Positions 63,491 through 64,000 of a DNA stretch of 64,000 nt are shown in pieces. How positions within the stretch are numbered: the first letter of the stretch is position 1; the number at the start of each line of letters is the position of its first letter. Made by a program: the position numbers and the translations under genes. The stretch lies in assembly GCA_023055355.1 (NCBI GenBank), contig JALJCS010000038.1, forward strand, positions 1,178,001 through 1,242,000, given 5' to 3'. The DNA is from Agelaius tricolor (lineage: Eukaryota; Chordata; Aves; Passeriformes; Icteridae). Below the pieces are notes generated by a model. The model did no database searches and was not told the DNA's origin. It saw nothing but the letters and a program-made list of their open reading frames with translations.

Positions 63491-64000
63491 GGGCAGCAGC
63501 ACAAGAAATAGTTTGCAAGCCTTTGAAATTTGGCCTGTCATTAAGATGGTGCCTGCAAAGCTGGGGTTTCATCAGCAGTCTGGTGTCCTGGAAGGATGAA
63601 GTGCTTGAAACGTTCCCAAGTTCACTGATTTGTTTTCCATTATTGCTGCCTGCTCTGGGCAGAGAGGCCACGGATGTTGAACTGTTCTGAGTCCGTGATG
63701 GGCTGGAGAGGGGCAGGGTTTAAGGCAGAGATGCCTCAGCTCTTCATGAGGAGCTGGTGGCCTCTGGGTTCCTCCAAGCCCTCCTACAGCCCTGCTGCTT
63801 TCCTGCTCTGTGTCCATGCAGGGTGCTCTGGACTGGTCTGATGGTCACTGCCAGCCCAGGCCTGCACAGGCCCCTCACCTTTCACTCTGGGGTCTGCAGG
63901 CAGCTCCTCATGTCCTGGCTCAGGTGTGTGGTGCGGCCCAGGAGCTGCTGTGGTGCCTTCAAAGCCAAGTCTTGGTGTCCAGGAGAGGAACCAAAGCTCC

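Larger units (their letters stand above)
62401..64000. other. Intergenic DNA downstream of FUBP3
   Basis: No gene was recognised. It has a short duplication at about 62503-62585 and a unique, balanced block at about 62970-63490. By synteny this flank should lie between FUBP3 and PRDM12, but no PRDM12 coding sequence is inside the window. Confidence 0.75.

Noticed and set aside
62401..64000. First exon or promoter of PRDM12
   Set aside because: Expected next by synteny, but no reading frame here resembles a PR/SET or zinc-finger sequence and there is no CpG island.

Overview
This is vertebrate nuclear DNA, almost certainly from a bird. Coding sequence lies in short exons with GT/AG introns. 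The recognisable interspersed repeats are CR1 LINE 3' ends, and the non-coding DNA is compact and rich in G+C minisatellites, as on avian microchromosomes. All real genes read on the + strand. Two genes were identified from exon translations: the last four coding exons of ASS1 (argininosuccinate synthase) and all of FUBP3 (far upstream element-binding protein 3). This order matches the ASS1-FUBP3-PRDM12 order of human 9q34, so the right edge should face PRDM12, but no PRDM12 exon is present. I cannot name the species.

Layout. 1-10,712 is the 3' part of ASS1: exons at 3487-3618, 7612-7768, 9875-9940 and 10430-10484, then a short 3' UTR with an AATAAA. Its introns carry a 41-bp minisatellite (about 4046-4412), a 17/20-bp GATGGTGG minisatellite (about 8903-9620) and several unique AT-balanced blocks with TAATTA and octamer motifs that look like candidate enhancers. 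10,713-22,960 is intergenic. It holds a perfect 32-bp palindrome (11,535-11,566), a two-copy 188-bp duplication, a 14-bp repeat, a 6-bp CCCATT satellite with strong G-quadruplex potential on the minus strand, a CR1 tail, and a 20/40-bp minisatellite next to the FUBP3 promoter. 22,960-23,660 is a CpG island with three GC boxes and opposed ETS sites, followed by FUBP3 exon 1. 23,294-61,055 is FUBP3, with 18 coding exons joining in frame to 548 codons, and its 3' UTR runs to about 62,400. 62,400-64,000 is intergenic and contains a candidate conserved element.

Function. ASS1 makes argininosuccinate from citrulline and aspartate. In uricotelic birds this mainly serves arginine and nitric-oxide metabolism rather than urea excretion. 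FUBP3 is a four-KH-domain single-stranded nucleic-acid binding protein with C-terminal tyrosine-rich activation motifs. The two genes are neighbours by synteny; nothing in the sequence links them functionally.

The most interesting observations concern FUBP3 splicing. An exon of about 81 nt that I recall from mammalian FUBP3 is not found where it should lie, while the same intron contains a well-formed, phase-matched 18-nt candidate microexon. Exon 3 has a CAGTAG tandem acceptor. The last intron stays open for 94 codons, encodes a hydrophobic segment, and ends on an ATTAAA. No previously undescribed multi-gene system is visible. Most long open frames in the window are by-products of tandem repeats.
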